A stretch of DNA of 64,000 nucleotides. Source: Streptomyces sp. Tue 6430 (lineage in GTDB: Bacteria > Actinomycetota > Actinomycetes > Streptomycetales > Streptomycetaceae). How positions within the stretch are numbered: position 1 is the first letter of the stretch; every line of letters begins with the position of its first letter. The translations under genes and the position numbers were made by a program. Positions 9,405-18,244 of this stretch are shown in pieces. The notes below the pieces were generated by a model. The model ran no database searches. It saw nothing but the letters and a program-made list of their open reading frames with translations, and was not told where the DNA came from. Location of the stretch: the NCBI GenBank assembly GCA_021568835.1, contig JAKGSH010000010.1:4216001-4280000 (forward strand). The letters are read 5' to 3'.

Positions 9405-10516
9405 TATTGATCAGAAACTTATGGGGTTCACTCGTCGGTGACGTAGCGGACGTGCCGGCCGTCGAAGTATCCACGCACGATGTGAGGTTGGCGTTGTCGG
9501 CGGTGGAAGAACCTCCGGGTTTCGGCAGCGAGTTCGGCCTGGTTCCTGGCCCGGTGGGTGTGGGGCAGGCTGCGTTTGAGGTCGGCGTTGACCAGCTCGT
9601 CCGGGTTTAGCTCGGGTGAGTACGACGGCAGGAAGTGCAGCTCGACCTGGTCCTTGTGGTCGGTGAGCCAGGCCCGAACCGTCTTCGAGCGGTGGGCCGA
9701 GTGCCGGTCGACGACCAGGTGGACCTTGCGGTCGAAGTGCCCGACGAGCCGGTCCAGGAACCGGCACATGACCTTCGCGTCGAACGACTCGGTGAAGACC
9801 ATGAAGTGCATGCGCCCCTTGGTGCTGATCGCGGACATCGCGTTCACGGAGAACCGGTTCCCGGTGCGGTGCACGACCGGCGTCGTGCCTTTGACGCCCC
9901 AGCTGCGGCCGGTGACCTGATCCGATCGGATCCCGACCTGGTCGGCGAAGAGCACCTCCCCGTTCTCCGCCTTCGCTCTGGCCCGGATCGCCGGCCACGT
10001 CTCCTCGCGCCAGATCCGGACCGCCTCCGGATCCTGCTCGATGGCCCGCTTGTCCGGCCGCTGGAACGTCAGCCCCCACCGCTTGAGGTACTTGCCCACT
10101 CCCGGCCCGGTGAAGCGGACCCGGTACAGCTTGAAGATCAGCTCGCCTATCAGCCCCCGCGTCCACAGCCGACCGGAAAGCCCCAGATCGGAGGGGGCGT
10201 GGTCGAGGACGGCCTGACGGACAGCGGCCTGCTCGGCCTCGGACAGAACCTGATGCTCACCCGCGCGTCGGCCCCGCGGGCGGGACAACAGCGCGTCCCG
10301 GCCACCGGCCTGCCACCTTGCCCACCAGTTGTCCACGGCCCTGACCGACACCCTGAACAGGGCCGCAACCTCTCCCCGGTCCCGGCCCTCCACCAGCGCG
10401 GACACGGCCAGCAGACGCACAGCCTCCTGCGCGTCCGGCGACCAGCTCCGCGCGTCCCCCACCAGATCACTCACGCACGGTCAACGAGCGTGAACCCAAA
10501 GCGTTTCTGATCAATA
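9405..10516 (-). mobile_element. IS630-family insertion sequence with inverted repeats and TA duplication
   Basis: The ends are near-perfect inverted repeats. The left end begins TTGATCAGAAAC at 9407 and the right end finishes GTTTCTGATCAA at 10514. Similarity continues inwards for about 25 bases. Each end abuts a TA (9405-9406 and 10515-10516), the target duplication typical of the IS630/Tc1/mariner superfamily. The copy is about 1.1 kb with one intact transposase gene on the minus strand, so it may still be active. It sits inside the integrative element, between the HTH gene and fumB. Confidence 0.92.
9428..10474 (-). CDS. IS630-family transposase (DDE)
   Basis: A 348-residue transposase in one uninterrupted frame. 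The N-terminal third is a paired helix-turn-helix DNA-binding region (EVAALFRVSVRAVDNWWARW, then a second HTH with WTRGLIGELI). The catalytic core has the DDE triad: Asp in VLFADQVG, Asp in HLVVDRHSAHRSK and Glu in SYSPELNPDELVNADLK. It fills almost the whole insertion sequence. It starts with GTG about 40 bases inside the right inverted repeat and stops about 20 bases from the left one. Confidence 0.95.
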   Translation of the reverse strand: MSDLVGDARSWSPDAQEAVRLLAVSALVEGRDRGEVAALFRVSVRAVDNWWARWQAGGRDALLSRPRGRRAGEHQVLSEAEQAAVRQAVLDHAPSDLGLSGRLWTRGLIGELIFKLYRVRFTGPGVGKYLKRWGLTFQRPDKRAIEQDPEAVRIWREETWPAIRARAKAENGEVLFADQVGIRSDQVTGRSWGVKGTTPVVHRTGNRFSVNAMSAISTKGRMHFMVFTESFDAKVMCRFLDRLVGHFDRKVHLVVDRHSAHRSKTVRAWLTDHKDQVELHFLPSYSPELNPDELVNADLKRSLPHTHRARNQAELAAETRRFFHRRQRQPHIVRGYFDGRHVRYVTDE

Positions 10517-10626
10517 GAGACTGAACCTCTTCGGTGTCAGATCCCCGGACGTTGGCGCGTCGCGGGGATCACTGCTGTGAGCACTCGGTGGCCAGGGCGG
10601 GCCGTTGTCGAGTGACAGCACGACAA

Positions 10627-10655
10627 CGCCCCCGCCGGTCGGACCGGCGGGGGCG
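10627..10655. terminator. Hairpin terminator after fumB
   Basis: A 13-bp perfect G/C stem (10627-10639 with 10643-10655, loop of 3) lies 24 bases past the fumB stop on the minus strand. It separates fumB from the IS630 copy. Confidence 0.8.
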
Positions 10656-10678
10656 TGAGAAGTGCCTAGAGGCTCAGG

Positions 10679-12349
10679 TCACGCCTGACGCACCGGGATG
10701 CTTGTGAACGTGGGCTTGGAGAGTTCCTGCGGGCTGAAGAAGTCGTTGCCCTTGTCGTCCACGACGATGAACGCCGGGAAGTCCTCGACCTCGATCTTCC
10801 AGACCGCCTCCATGCCGAGTTCCTCGTACTCGACGACCTCGACCTTCTTGATGCAGTCCTGGGCGAGCCGGGCGGCCGGGCCGCCGATGGAGCCGAGGTA
10901 GAAGCCGCCGTGGGTGCCGCACGCGTCGGTGACCTGCTTGCTGCGGTTGCCCTTGGCGAGCATGATCTTCGAGCCGCCGGCGGCCTGGAACTGCTCGACG
11001 TAGGAGTCCATGCGGCCGGCCGTCGTCGGGCCGAAGGAGCCGGACGCGTAGCCCTCGGGCGTCTTGGCCGGACCGGCGTAGTACACCGGGTGGTCCTTCA
11101 GGTACTGCGGCATCTCCTCGCCGGCGTCGAGGCGTTCCTTGATCTTGGCGTGCGCGATGTCGCGGGCCACGACGAGCGGCCCGGACAGGGACAGCCGGGT
11201 CTTCACGGGGTACTTCGTCAGCTCGGCGAGGATGTCGTCCATCGGCTGGTTGAGGTCGATGCGCACGACGTCGCCGTCGGACTCGAGGTGCTCGTCCGTC
11301 GTGTCCGGCAGGAACCGTGCCGGGTCGGTCTCGAGCTGCTCCAGGAAGACGCCCTCGGCGGTGATCTTCGCGACGGCCTGCCGGTCGGCGGAGCAGGAGA
11401 CGGCGATGGCGACGGGGCACGAGGCGCCGTGCCGGGGGAGGCGCACGACCCGTACGTCGTGGCAGAAGTACTTGCCGCCGAACTGCGCGCCGATGCCGAT
11501 CTTCTGCGTCAGCTCGAAGACCTTCTCCTCCAGCTCCTTGTCCCGGAAGCCGTGCCCGAGCGGCGAGCCCTCGGCGGGGATCTCGTCGAGGTAGTGCGCG
11601 GAGGCGTACTTGGCGGTCTTGAGCGCGTACTCGGCGGAGGTGCCGCCGACCACGATCGCCAGGTGGTACGGCGGGCAGGCGGCCGTGCCGAGGGAGCGGA
11701 TCTTCTCCTCCAGGAACTTCATCATGGAGGCCTCGTTCAGGACGGCCTTCGTCTCCTGGTAGAGGAAGGACTTGTTGGCGCTGCCGCCGCCCTTCGCCAT
11801 GAAGAGGAACTTGTAGGCGCCGCCGTCGGTGGCGTACAGCTCGATCTGGGCCGGCAGGTTGGAGCCAGTGTTCTTCTCCTCCCACATGGTGAGGGGGGCC
11901 ATCTGCGAGTAGCGCAGGTTGAGGTTGAGGTAGGCGTCGTAGACGCCGCGGGAGAGGGCCTCCTCGTCGCGGCCCTCGGTGAGCACGTTCTGCCCGCGCT
12001 TGCCCATGACGATGGCGGTGCCGGTGTCCTGGCACATGGGGAGCACGCCGGCGGCCGCGATGTTCGCGTTCTTCAGCAGGTCCAGGGCGACGAACTTGTC
12101 GTTGCCCGACGCCTCGGGGTCGTCGATGATGCGGCGCAGCTGCGCGAGGTGGGCCGGGCGCAGGTAGTGCTGGATGTCGTGGATCGCCTCCTCGGCGAGC
12201 TTGCGCAGCGCCTCCGGCTCCACCTTGAGGAACGTCCGCCCGTCGGCCTCGAAGGTGGAGACACCCTCGGAGGTCACCAGCCGGTAGGGGGTGGTGTCCT
12301 CTCCCATGGGGAGCAGATCGGTGTACGCGAACTCAGGCATGTCGCCCAT
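10679..12349 (-). CDS. fumB: Fumarate hydratase, class I ([4Fe-4S])
   Basis: A 556-residue iron-sulfur fumarase for the TCA cycle, unrelated in sequence to fumC. Likely cluster-ligand cysteines are in [19 protein letters not shown] and [10 protein letters not shown]. The N-terminal domain runs to about 340 and the swivelling C-terminal domain follows ([21 protein letters not shown]). Length is normal. The last 18 residues after NDFF lie in the duplicated att region. They differ from the displaced copy ([18 protein letters not shown] here, [19 protein letters not shown] there). The gene therefore appears to be a chimera repaired by the incoming element. Its own hairpin follows. It begins with ATG at 12349; GTG or ATG starts just inside are possible (MPEFAYTD). 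Confidence 0.95.
   Translation of the reverse strand: MGDMPEFAYTDLLPMGEDTTPYRLVTSEGVSTFEADGRTFLKVEPEALRKLAEEAIHDIQHYLRPAHLAQLRRIIDDPEASGNDKFVALDLLKNANIAAAGVLPMCQDTGTAIVMGKRGQNVLTEGRDEEALSRGVYDAYLNLNLRYSQMAPLTMWEEKNTGSNLPAQIELYATDGGAYKFLFMAKGGGSANKSFLYQETKAVLNEASMMKFLEEKIRSLGTAACPPYHLAIVVGGTSAEYALKTAKYASAHYLDEIPAEGSPLGHGFRDKELEEKVFELTQKIGIGAQFGGKYFCHDVRVVRLPRHGASCPVAIAVSCSADRQAVAKITAEGVFLEQLETDPARFLPDTTDEHLESDGDVVRIDLNQPMDDILAELTKYPVKTRLSLSGPLVVARDIAHAKIKERLDAGEEMPQYLKDHPVYYAGPAKTPEGYASGSFGPTTAGRMDSYVEQFQAAGGSKIMLAKGNRSKQVTDACGTHGGFYLGSIGGPAARLAQDCIKKVEVVEYEELGMEAVWKIEVEDFPAFIVVDDKGNDFFSPQELSKPTFTSIPVRQA
10690..10747. other. Right attachment junction (attR) inside the fumB coding end
   Basis: This stretch encodes the C-terminal residues of the intact fumB product on the minus strand. 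It aligns with the displaced copy at 6958-7012, including the identical GAAGAAGTC block (10736-10744 and 7001-7009). It marks the right edge of the integrative element. Everything left of about 10735 would have come with the element, including the last codons of fumB and its terminator. Confidence 0.7.
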
Positions 12350-12507
12350 TCCTCACTCGACAGACAGCGCGGCCGGCCTCCGTTGGCGGCGCCCACCAGC
12401 GTAGAACCTGCCGACCGCGGCGGGCCTGTGAGGTAAGGCTCAGTCCGGTGCGGGCCGGCCGCCGTGGAGGGCTATCGCGATCTATCGTGTTTCGGTACGC
12501 TGCTGTC

Positions 12508-13197
12508 GTGGACCTTGAGAAGCAGACCCCGCCGCGCGCCGCGGTGAGCGAGTTGCGCGCCTCGGACGCCGACCGTGACCGCATCGCCGACATCCTGCGC
12601 GAGGCTCTCGCCGAGGGGCGCCTCACCGCCGACGAGCACGCCGAGCGCGTCGAGGGCGTGCTGGCCGCGAAGACGGTCGGCGAACTGGACACGTTCATCC
12701 GGGACCTGCCCGCCGCGCACCGGCGGCCCGCCTCGCCCCCGGTCCCGGCCCCCAACCGCCCGACGGTCGGAGCCGTCCCGGCCGACCCGGACGACACCCT
12801 GGTCGCGGTCTTCAGTGCCGCCGTCCGCAGGGGCCGCCGGCGCGCGGGCCGCCGTATCCACGCGTACGCGGTCTTCGGCAGCGTCGAGATCGACCTGAGC
12901 GAGGCGATCTTCGAGTACCAGCAGGTCGTCATCAAGGCGTTCTCGGTCTTCGGCAGCGTCGACATCCGAGTCCCGGAGAACGTGTCGCTGCGCGGCACCG
13001 GCGGCGGCGTCCTCGGCAGCTTCGAGGTGCACACCCTCGACTCGCCCGACCCCGACGCCCCCGTCGTCTACGTCGACGGCTGGGCCGTCCTCGGCAGCGT
13101 GGAGGCGCGGCCCCGGCGCGGCAAGATCGTCGCGGACATCCTCGACCGGGTCCACCGCAAGGTCGACCGGGGGCTGCGCAAGCACCTGGGCCACTGA
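12508..13197 (+). CDS. DUF1707 (SHOCT-like) domain protein with LiaF-like C-terminal half
   Basis: About 229 residues from the GTG at 12508 (VDLEKQTPPRAAV); an upstream start at 12448 would add 20 Arg-rich residues with no family support. The N-terminal DUF1707 domain is clear: LRASDADRDRIADILREALAEGRLTADEHAERV. The C-terminal half has three similar blocks, AVFGSVEIDLS, SVFGSVDIRVPENV and AVLGSVEARP, which resemble the beta-repeats of the cell-wall-active antibiotic response (LiaF) domain. No membrane segment is evident. Such proteins are common in actinobacteria and their role is largely unknown. It is transcribed away from fumB, so 12350-12507 is a divergent promoter region. Confidence 0.85.
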   Translation: MDLEKQTPPRAAVSELRASDADRDRIADILREALAEGRLTADEHAERVEGVLAAKTVGELDTFIRDLPAAHRRPASPPVPAPNRPTVGAVPADPDDTLVAVFSAAVRRGRRRAGRRIHAYAVFGSVEIDLSEAIFEYQQVVIKAFSVFGSVDIRVPENVSLRGTGGGVLGSFEVHTLDSPDPDAPVVYVDGWAVLGSVEARPRRGKIVADILDRVHRKVDRGLRKHLGH

Positions 13198-13321
13198 CGG
13201 CCGTGGCGGCGGTGACCGGCGGCGGTGACCGCGGCCGTCAACTCAGTGCATAGGCGCACGCACAGCGGGTAGGCCTTGCTGCATCGTCTCTCGCTCGCGA
13301 AGCCGTCGTCAGGAGTAGACC

Positions 13322-13696
13322 GTGCTGCAATCGCCGCATTCGTCCCAGGTCGCTGCCGTGCCGGCCCAGCTGCTGCCGGCGCGGGACAGGGACCAGGACG
13401 CGCCATGGCACACCGAAGCGGTGTGCCGGCGCGACGAGGCAGGCCTGTTCTTCGCCCCCTCCAAGGAGCCCACCGCGGCCCGCCTGTCCCGCGAGGAGGC
13501 GGCCAAGCGGGTCTGCGCACGCTGTCCGGTCATGGTGGAGTGCCGGGAGCACGCCCTGCTGCAACCGGAGCCCTACGGCGTCTGGGGCGGCCTGACCGCG
13601 GCGGAACGCCGGGTGGTCCTGGCCCGTCGCCGTCGCCGGGACGTGGAGCTGAAGAAGGCGGCCAGACCGGCGGACCGCATAGCGGCAGCCGGCTAG
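13322..13696 (+). CDS. wblI: WhiB-family iron-sulfur regulator (Wbl)
   Basis: A 124-residue Wbl protein starting at GTG. Four Cys ligands for the [4Fe-4S] cluster are present: one in EAVCRRD, two in RVCARCPVM and one in VECREHA. The family turn motif GVWGG follows, then the basic tail ERRVVLARRRRRDVELKKAA for DNA contact. Wbl proteins bind the main sigma factor and change promoter choice in development, redox and resistance responses. The position next to fumB and glpX and the sequence fit WblI (SCO5046) of S. coelicolor, as I recall it. Its own phenotype is not well defined. Confidence 0.9.
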   Translation: MLQSPHSSQVAAVPAQLLPARDRDQDAPWHTEAVCRRDEAGLFFAPSKEPTAARLSREEAAKRVCARCPVMVECREHALLQPEPYGVWGGLTAAERRVVLARRRRRDVELKKAARPADRIAAAG

Positions 13697-13880
13697 CCCC
13701 TCGGGCTCCGGCCCGCCAGGTTCCCGGACACCGTGCTCGCAGCCTCTCGGCCTTCGGCGCCCCGGCCCCTCGGGCTCCGGGCCCGCCAGGGGTGGTCCCG
13801 GACGCTGTGCTCGCAGGCCTTGGATGCCACGCTCGCAGCCCCTCGGGCTCCGGGGCCGTCAGGGTCCCGGACGCCGCGCC
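13697..13880. repeat. Three degenerate ~70-bp direct repeats between wblI and glpX
   Basis: Copies begin at 13697, 13766 and 13839 with CCCCTCGGGCTCCGG. Each continues with a CCCGCCAGG-like block and TCCCGGAC, and the first two end in TGCTCGCAG. The copies differ by small indels. They occupy the first half of the 370-base gap after wblI. Nothing protein-like is seen here. Confidence 0.7.
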
Positions 13881-13896
13881 AAGAAGCCTCGCCCGT

Positions 13897-13938
13897 GGGA
13901 AGAGGGCGCCCCCACCGCACCGGGGGCGCCCTCTTCCC
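13897..13938. terminator. 17-bp hairpin in the wblI-glpX gap
   Basis: Bases 13897-13913 pair perfectly with 13922-13938 around an 8-base loop. The gap lies between two convergent genes, wblI (+) and glpX (-), so this is probably a bidirectional terminator. The remaining 130 bases up to the glpX stop are GC-rich and show no gene. Confidence 0.8.
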
Positions 13939-14066
13939 GCGAGGTGGCCGCCGCGCCCCGAGGGGCGCGGGGCCGGGTCGGCGCGCGGCTCCGCCGCACG
14001 GCCGCGGCCGGCCGCAGTGGGCTCGCACGCGCCCACTGCCCGCGGCCCCGTCCGGCGGGGGCGGAG

Positions 14067-15101
14067 CTACTTCGCCCGGTCGAAGTCGATCGCGCTGTAG
14101 GCCCGCAGCTTGCTCAGCCGGTGCTCGGAGTCGATCCTGCGCACCGTCCCCGACTTCGACCGCATCACGATCGAGTCGGTGACCGCCGTCTCGGACCGGT
14201 ACCGCACGCCCCGCAGCAACTCGCCGTCCGTGATGCCGGTGGCGACGAAGAACACGTTCTCCCCGGTCACCAGGTCCTCGGTGGTCAGCACGCGGTCGAG
14301 GTCGTGTCCGGCGTCGATCGCCCGCTGCCGCTCCTCGTCGTCCTTCGGCCACAGCTTGCCCTGGATGGTGCCGCCCAGGCACTTCACGGCGCAGGCCGAG
14401 ATGATGCCCTCCGGGGTGCCGCCGATGCCGAGGAGCAGGTCGACGCCGGTGCCCTCGCGCAGCGCCAGGATGGAACCGGCGACGTCACCGTCGGAGATGA
14501 GCTTGATGCGGGCCCCGGTCCGGCGGATCTCGTCGATGATCCCCTCGTGCCGCGGCCGGTCCAGGATGACGACGGTGACGTCCTCCGGGGTGGCCCGCTT
14601 GGCCTTGGCGACCCGGCGGATGTTCACCGACACGGGGGCGTCGATGTCGACGAAGTCGGCGGCCTCGGGGCCGGTGACCAGCTTGTCCATGTAGAACACG
14701 GCGGACGGGTCGAACATGGCGCCGCGCTCGGTGGCCGCGAGGACGGCGATCGCGTTCGGCATGCCCTTGGCCGTCAGCGTGGTGCCGTCGATGGGGTCGA
14801 CGGCGATGTCGACCTCGGGTCCGGTGCCGTCACCGACGCGTTCGCCGTTGAAGAGCATCGGCGCTTCGTCCTTCTCACCCTCGCCGATGACGACGACGCC
14901 GTTCATCGAGACGGTGGAGACGAGGGTCCGCATCGCGCGCACCGCGGCGCCGTCGGCGCCGTTCTTGTCGCCGCGTCCCACCCAGCGGCCCGCGGCCATG
15001 GCGGCGGCTTCGGTCACCCGGACCAGTTCCAGGGCGAGGTTGCGGTCCGGGGCCTCGGAGGGGACATCGAGTTCGGACGGCAGATGATGATGCTCGGTCA
15101 T
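14067..15101 (-). CDS. glpX: Fructose-1,6-bisphosphatase, class II
   Basis: A 344-residue cytosolic enzyme that removes the 1-phosphate of fructose 1,6-bisphosphate in gluconeogenesis, using a divalent metal. Family motifs: the metal-binding [14 protein letters not shown], the inositol-phosphatase-like [19 protein letters not shown], and [18 protein letters not shown]. The start at 15101 ([13 protein letters not shown]) follows AAAGGTGCGCTCCG, a usable ribosome site; a GTG 36 codons upstream adds residues unlike the family. Length is normal (about 340). It is divergent from the DUF4245 gene, with 125 bases between the starts. Confidence 0.95.
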   Translation of the reverse strand: MTEHHHLPSELDVPSEAPDRNLALELVRVTEAAAMAAGRWVGRGDKNGADGAAVRAMRTLVSTVSMNGVVVIGEGEKDEAPMLFNGERVGDGTGPEVDIAVDPIDGTTLTAKGMPNAIAVLAATERGAMFDPSAVFYMDKLVTGPEAADFVDIDAPVSVNIRRVAKAKRATPEDVTVVILDRPRHEGIIDEIRRTGARIKLISDGDVAGSILALREGTGVDLLLGIGGTPEGIISACAVKCLGGTIQGKLWPKDDEERQRAIDAGHDLDRVLTTEDLVTGENVFFVATGITDGELLRGVRYRSETAVTDSIVMRSKSGTVRRIDSEHRLSKLRAYSAIDFDRAK

Positions 15102-15226
15102 CGGAGCGCACCTTTCTGATACGACGACGGCCGGATGAGGGTTCGGCTCGACTCTATCGCCAGTACGACAAGATGAGCAGGGGACCCCACGGATGAGCGC
15201 TTCCGGCACCTGCGACGATAGGGGGC

Positions 15227-15754
15227 GTGGCAGGTTCGAAAGGCAAGACGCAGACGGTCCGGGACATGGTGCTCTCGCTGGGCCTGATCATGGTCGCCGG
15301 TCTGGTGATGTACTTCTTCATCCCGCACGACGACAGTGCCGCTCCCGACGTGAAGCGGGTCGACTACCGCGTGGAGCTGCTGACGGCGCGCCGCGCGGCC
15401 TCGTACCCGGTGGCCGCGCCCGAGGGGCTGTCCTCGGCCTGGAAGGCGACCTCGGTGCGCTTCGACGGCGCGGAGTTCGACTCCTGGCACCTCGGCTTCC
15501 AGGCTCCCGACGGGGAGTACGTGGCGGTGGAGCAGTCGACCCAGGCGCGTGCGCCGTTCGTCGACGAGGCGAGCCAGGGTGCCCGGGAGACGAAGGCGAC
15601 CGAGGAGATCGGCGGCCGCACCTGGACCCGCTGGACCGGTGGCCGCTACGACGCCCTGGTGCTGGAGGGCACCGACGGTGCCACCACGGTCGTCGCCGGT
15701 ACGGCGCCGTTCGCCCGGCTGGCCGAGATGGCGGGCGCGCTGAAGCCGGCGTGA
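15227..15754 (+). CDS. DUF4245 membrane-anchored protein
   Basis: A 175-residue protein with one N-terminal membrane helix (about 14-32, [20 protein letters not shown]) and an outward-facing globular domain. The domain segments [32 protein letters not shown] and [18 protein letters not shown] are typical of DUF4245, an actinobacterial family of unknown function often found beside glpX. It starts at GTG with no strong ribosome site, so a leaderless transcript is possible. It ends at a 29-bp hairpin shared with the nitroreductase gene. Confidence 0.88.
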   Translation: MAGSKGKTQTVRDMVLSLGLIMVAGLVMYFFIPHDDSAAPDVKRVDYRVELLTARRAASYPVAAPEGLSSAWKATSVRFDGAEFDSWHLGFQAPDGEYVAVEQSTQARAPFVDEASQGARETKATEEIGGRTWTRWTGGRYDALVLEGTDGATTVVAGTAPFARLAEMAGALKPA

Positions 15755-15777
15755 GCCCTGCGGTCGCACCCCGATCG

Positions 15778-15841
15778 CACCCCCGAGCACGACGAAGGCA
15801 CCCGGCCGATCCGCCGGGTGCCTTCGTCGTGCTCGGGGGTG
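15778..15841. terminator. Bidirectional terminator, 29-bp perfect stem
   Basis: Bases 15778-15806 pair perfectly with 15813-15841 around a 6-base loop. It lies between the convergent DUF4245 (+) and nitroreductase (-) genes. It is the longest perfect hairpin found in the window. Confidence 0.9.
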
Positions 15842-15900
15842 CCGTGTCCGGGACGGCCGGCCTCGCGTCCCGACGGTTCCGGGACGGCGGGCCTCGTGTC

Positions 15901-16491
15901 TCAGACGGTGGTGAAGACCTGCTCGTACGGCAGGCGCGGGGAGCGCGGGTAGGAGGCGCCCTCGCCCGGCCTGCCGATGTTGACGACGATCAGCGGGGTG
16001 TGGTCGTCGTCCAGGAACTCCTTGCGGATGCCCTCGGCGTCGAAGCCGGTCATCGGGCCGGCGGCGAGACCGGCGGCGCGGATGCCGACGATGAAGTAGG
16101 CGGCCTGGAGGGCCGCGTTCAGCGCGGCGGAGCCCTCACGGACCGGGCGCTCGGCGAAGAAGGCGTCCTTGGCCTGCGGGAACGCCGGGAACAGGGCCGG
16201 CAGTTCCTCGTGGAACTCGTTGTCCGCGGCGAGGATCGCGACCAGCGGGGCGGTGGCGGTCTTGGCCCGGTTGCCCTCGGCCATGTGCGGCACGAGGCGC
16301 TCGCGGGCCTCGGCGGAGCGGACCAGGGTGACGCGCAGCGGGTTCTGGTTGAAGGCGGTGGGGCCGAACTTGACCAGGTCGTAGATCGCCTGGACCTGCT
16401 CCTCCGTCACCGGCTCGTCGGTGAAGGTGTTGGCGGTGTGGGCCTCGCGGAACAGCAGGTCCTGGGCGGCGGGGTCAAGCGCGAGAGACAT
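15901..16491 (-). CDS. Nitroreductase-family flavoprotein (malonic semialdehyde reductase RutE-like)
   Basis: A 196-residue FMN-dependent oxidoreductase of the HadB/RutE subfamily. Typical segments: ANTFTDEPVTEEQVQAIYDL, KFGPTAFNQNPLRV (flavin contact), ALNAALQAAYFIVGIRAAGL, AGPMTGFDAEGI and VNIGRPGEGASYPRSPRL. Length equals RutE (196), which reduces malonic semialdehyde to 3-hydroxypropionate in pyrimidine catabolism. No other rut genes are nearby, so the physiological substrate is open and it may act in general quinone or nitro reduction. The start at 16491 follows GAGGAAGATCCCCC. The longer frame to 16563 adds an Arg/Pro stretch foreign to the family. Confidence 0.88.
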   Translation of the reverse strand: MSLALDPAAQDLLFREAHTANTFTDEPVTEEQVQAIYDLVKFGPTAFNQNPLRVTLVRSAEARERLVPHMAEGNRAKTATAPLVAILAADNEFHEELPALFPAFPQAKDAFFAERPVREGSAALNAALQAAYFIVGIRAAGLAAGPMTGFDAEGIRKEFLDDDHTPLIVVNIGRPGEGASYPRSPRLPYEQVFTTV

Positions 16492-16681
16492 GGGGGATCT
16501 TCCTCGGGGTGGGCGTCGGTGGCCCGGGTGCCGGGCCGGTTGACGGGCTCGACAGTACGCCAAAGAGATTCAACATTCAACAAAACTCCGGGCGTCGGTG
16601 ACCCGCCTCACACCCTGCGTCACCGTCCGGCTCCGCCCCGCCGCGTCCCGGCCCGCCCGCCCGGCCGCTCCTCGCCGCCGT

Positions 16682-16924
16682 CTACTCCTCCTCCACGGCC
16701 CCTTCCTGCTCTCCCTCCCCCTCCTCTTCGGCGAGCGCCGCGTCGAGCCGGGCCCGCGCGCCCTCCAGCCGGCGCCGGCACACCTTGGCCAGCTCCTCCC
16801 CGCGCTCCCACAGGGCGAGGGACTCCTCCAGCGTCGTGCCCCCCGTCTCCAGGCGGCGTACCACCTCGATCAGCTCGTCGCGCGCCTGCTCGTACCCCAG
16901 CGCCTCGTCCGTCCTGCCCGTCAT
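16682..16924 (-). CDS. xseB: Exodeoxyribonuclease VII small subunit
   Basis: An 80-residue helical protein with the family pattern [20 protein letters not shown], then [18 protein letters not shown] and a C-terminal Glu-rich tail. Several copies bind each XseA and are needed for processive single-strand DNA degradation. It overlaps the xseA stop by four bases (ATGA), so the two are translationally coupled. About 190 bases of unassigned GC-rich sequence separate it from the nitroreductase start. Confidence 0.93.
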   Translation of the reverse strand: MTGRTDEALGYEQARDELIEVVRRLETGGTTLEESLALWERGEELAKVCRRRLEGARARLDAALAEEEGEGEQEGAVEEE

Positions 16925-18143
16925 GCACCCATTCCCTGATCGTCGACTCGAACCGTGAACTCACCCGCGGCGACCCGCGCCCGGAGCGTTTCGTCCGCCG
17001 TCACCTCGCCCGGATCCCGGACCACGTGCCCGTCGGCCCTCTGCAGCACCGCGTACCCCCGCTTCAGCGTCGCCGCCGGGGAGAGGCCCACCACGCGCGC
17101 GTGCGTGTGCGACAGCTCGGAGTCGGCGCGGTCGAGGAGGTGCCCGAGCGTCCGCCGCGAGCGGTCGACCAGCGAGGAGACGTGCTCCGCGCGCTCGTCG
17201 ACCATCCTGTGCGGCTCCCGCAGCACCGGCCGGCCGAGCGCGTGGTCCAGCCCGCGCTCCTCGCGCTCCACGAACGCCTCCACGCACCTCCTCGCCCGGC
17301 CGCGCAGCATCCGCACCCGCTCCAGCTCCTCGCCGACGTCCGGCACCACCTTCTTCGCCGCGTCGGTCGGCGTGGAGGCCCGCAGGTCGGCCACGTGGTC
17401 CAGGAGCGGGTTGTCGGGCTCGTGCCCGATCGCCGACACGACCGGCGTACGGCAGGCCGCCACCGCCCGCACCAGCCGCTCGTCGGAGAACGGCAGCAGA
17501 TCCTCCACGCTGCCGCCCCGCGCGCGACGACGATCACGTCCACGTCCTCGTGGGCGTCCAGCTCCTGCACGGCCCCGACGACCTGGGTCACCGCGTGCAC
17601 GCCCTGCACCGCGACGTTGCGCACCTCGAAGCGGACGGCGGGCCAGCGGTGCCGGGCGTTCTCCAGCACGTCCCGCTCCGCGGCCGAGGCCCGCCCGCAC
17701 ACCAGCCCGACGAGCCGCGGCAGGAAGGGCAGCGGCTTCTTCCGCTCGGCGGCGAACAACCCCTCGGCCGCCAGCGACCTCTTCAGCTGCTCCAGCCGGG
17801 CCAGCAGCTCCCCGACCCCCACGGGCCGTATCTCGAGGGCCCGCAGCGACAACTGCCCGCGCGGCGCGTACCACTCCGGCTTGGCGTGCACGACGACGCG
17901 GGCGCCCTCGCCGACGACGTCCGCGACCGCGTCGAAGACCTGCCGGAAACAGGTCACGCTCACGGAGACGTCGCGCGACGGGTCGCGCAGCGTCAGGAAC
18001 ACGACACCCGCGCCGGGACGCCGCGACAACTGGGTGATCTGGCCCTCGACCCACACCGCGCCGAGCCGCTCGATCCACCCGCCGATGAGCCGCGAGACCT
18101 CGCCGACCGGCAGCGGGGCCTCGGCGGACGTATTGACAGCCAT
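16921..18143 (-). CDS. xseA: Exodeoxyribonuclease VII large subunit (frameshifted)
   Basis: The catalytic subunit of the single-strand exonuclease, about 407 residues once repaired. The N-terminal OB fold is visible: [37 protein letters not shown] and [18 protein letters not shown]. The catalytic domain follows with [36 protein letters not shown] and [20 protein letters not shown]. The frame breaks at the C run 17516-17519, between VIVVARG and GGSVEDLL. One extra base in that run joins the halves exactly. The start at 18143 ([10 protein letters not shown]) was preferred over one 13 codons upstream because it matches the family. It is divergent from ispH. Confidence 0.93.
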
Positions 18144-18244
18144 GCCGCGAGGGTAGTGGCCGCCACCGACAACACCCCGCACGCGGCGGCCCGGGACCCG
18201 TACGCGATCTCCGCGCCGCCGTACCCGGCCTTACGATGGGACGC

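Larger units (their letters stand above)
7001..10747. mobile_element. Small integrative element in the 3' end of fumB (serine integrase + HTH gene + nested IS630)
   Basis: The element lies between two copies of the fumB 3' end (6958-7012 and 10690-10747) and is about 3.7 kb. It carries a large serine integrase starting about 50 bases inside the left junction, which is the usual place. Next comes a broken helix-turn-helix gene, then an IS630-family insertion sequence. The stretch from 7010 to 9400 is visibly less GC-biased than its neighbours. No capsid, conjugation or excision gene is recognisable, so it is a minimal or decayed element. The fumB gene at its right edge keeps an open frame and a normal-looking C-terminus, so its function was probably preserved. 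Its right-hand fumB end most likely came with the element; the reverse origin cannot be excluded. Confidence 0.8.
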
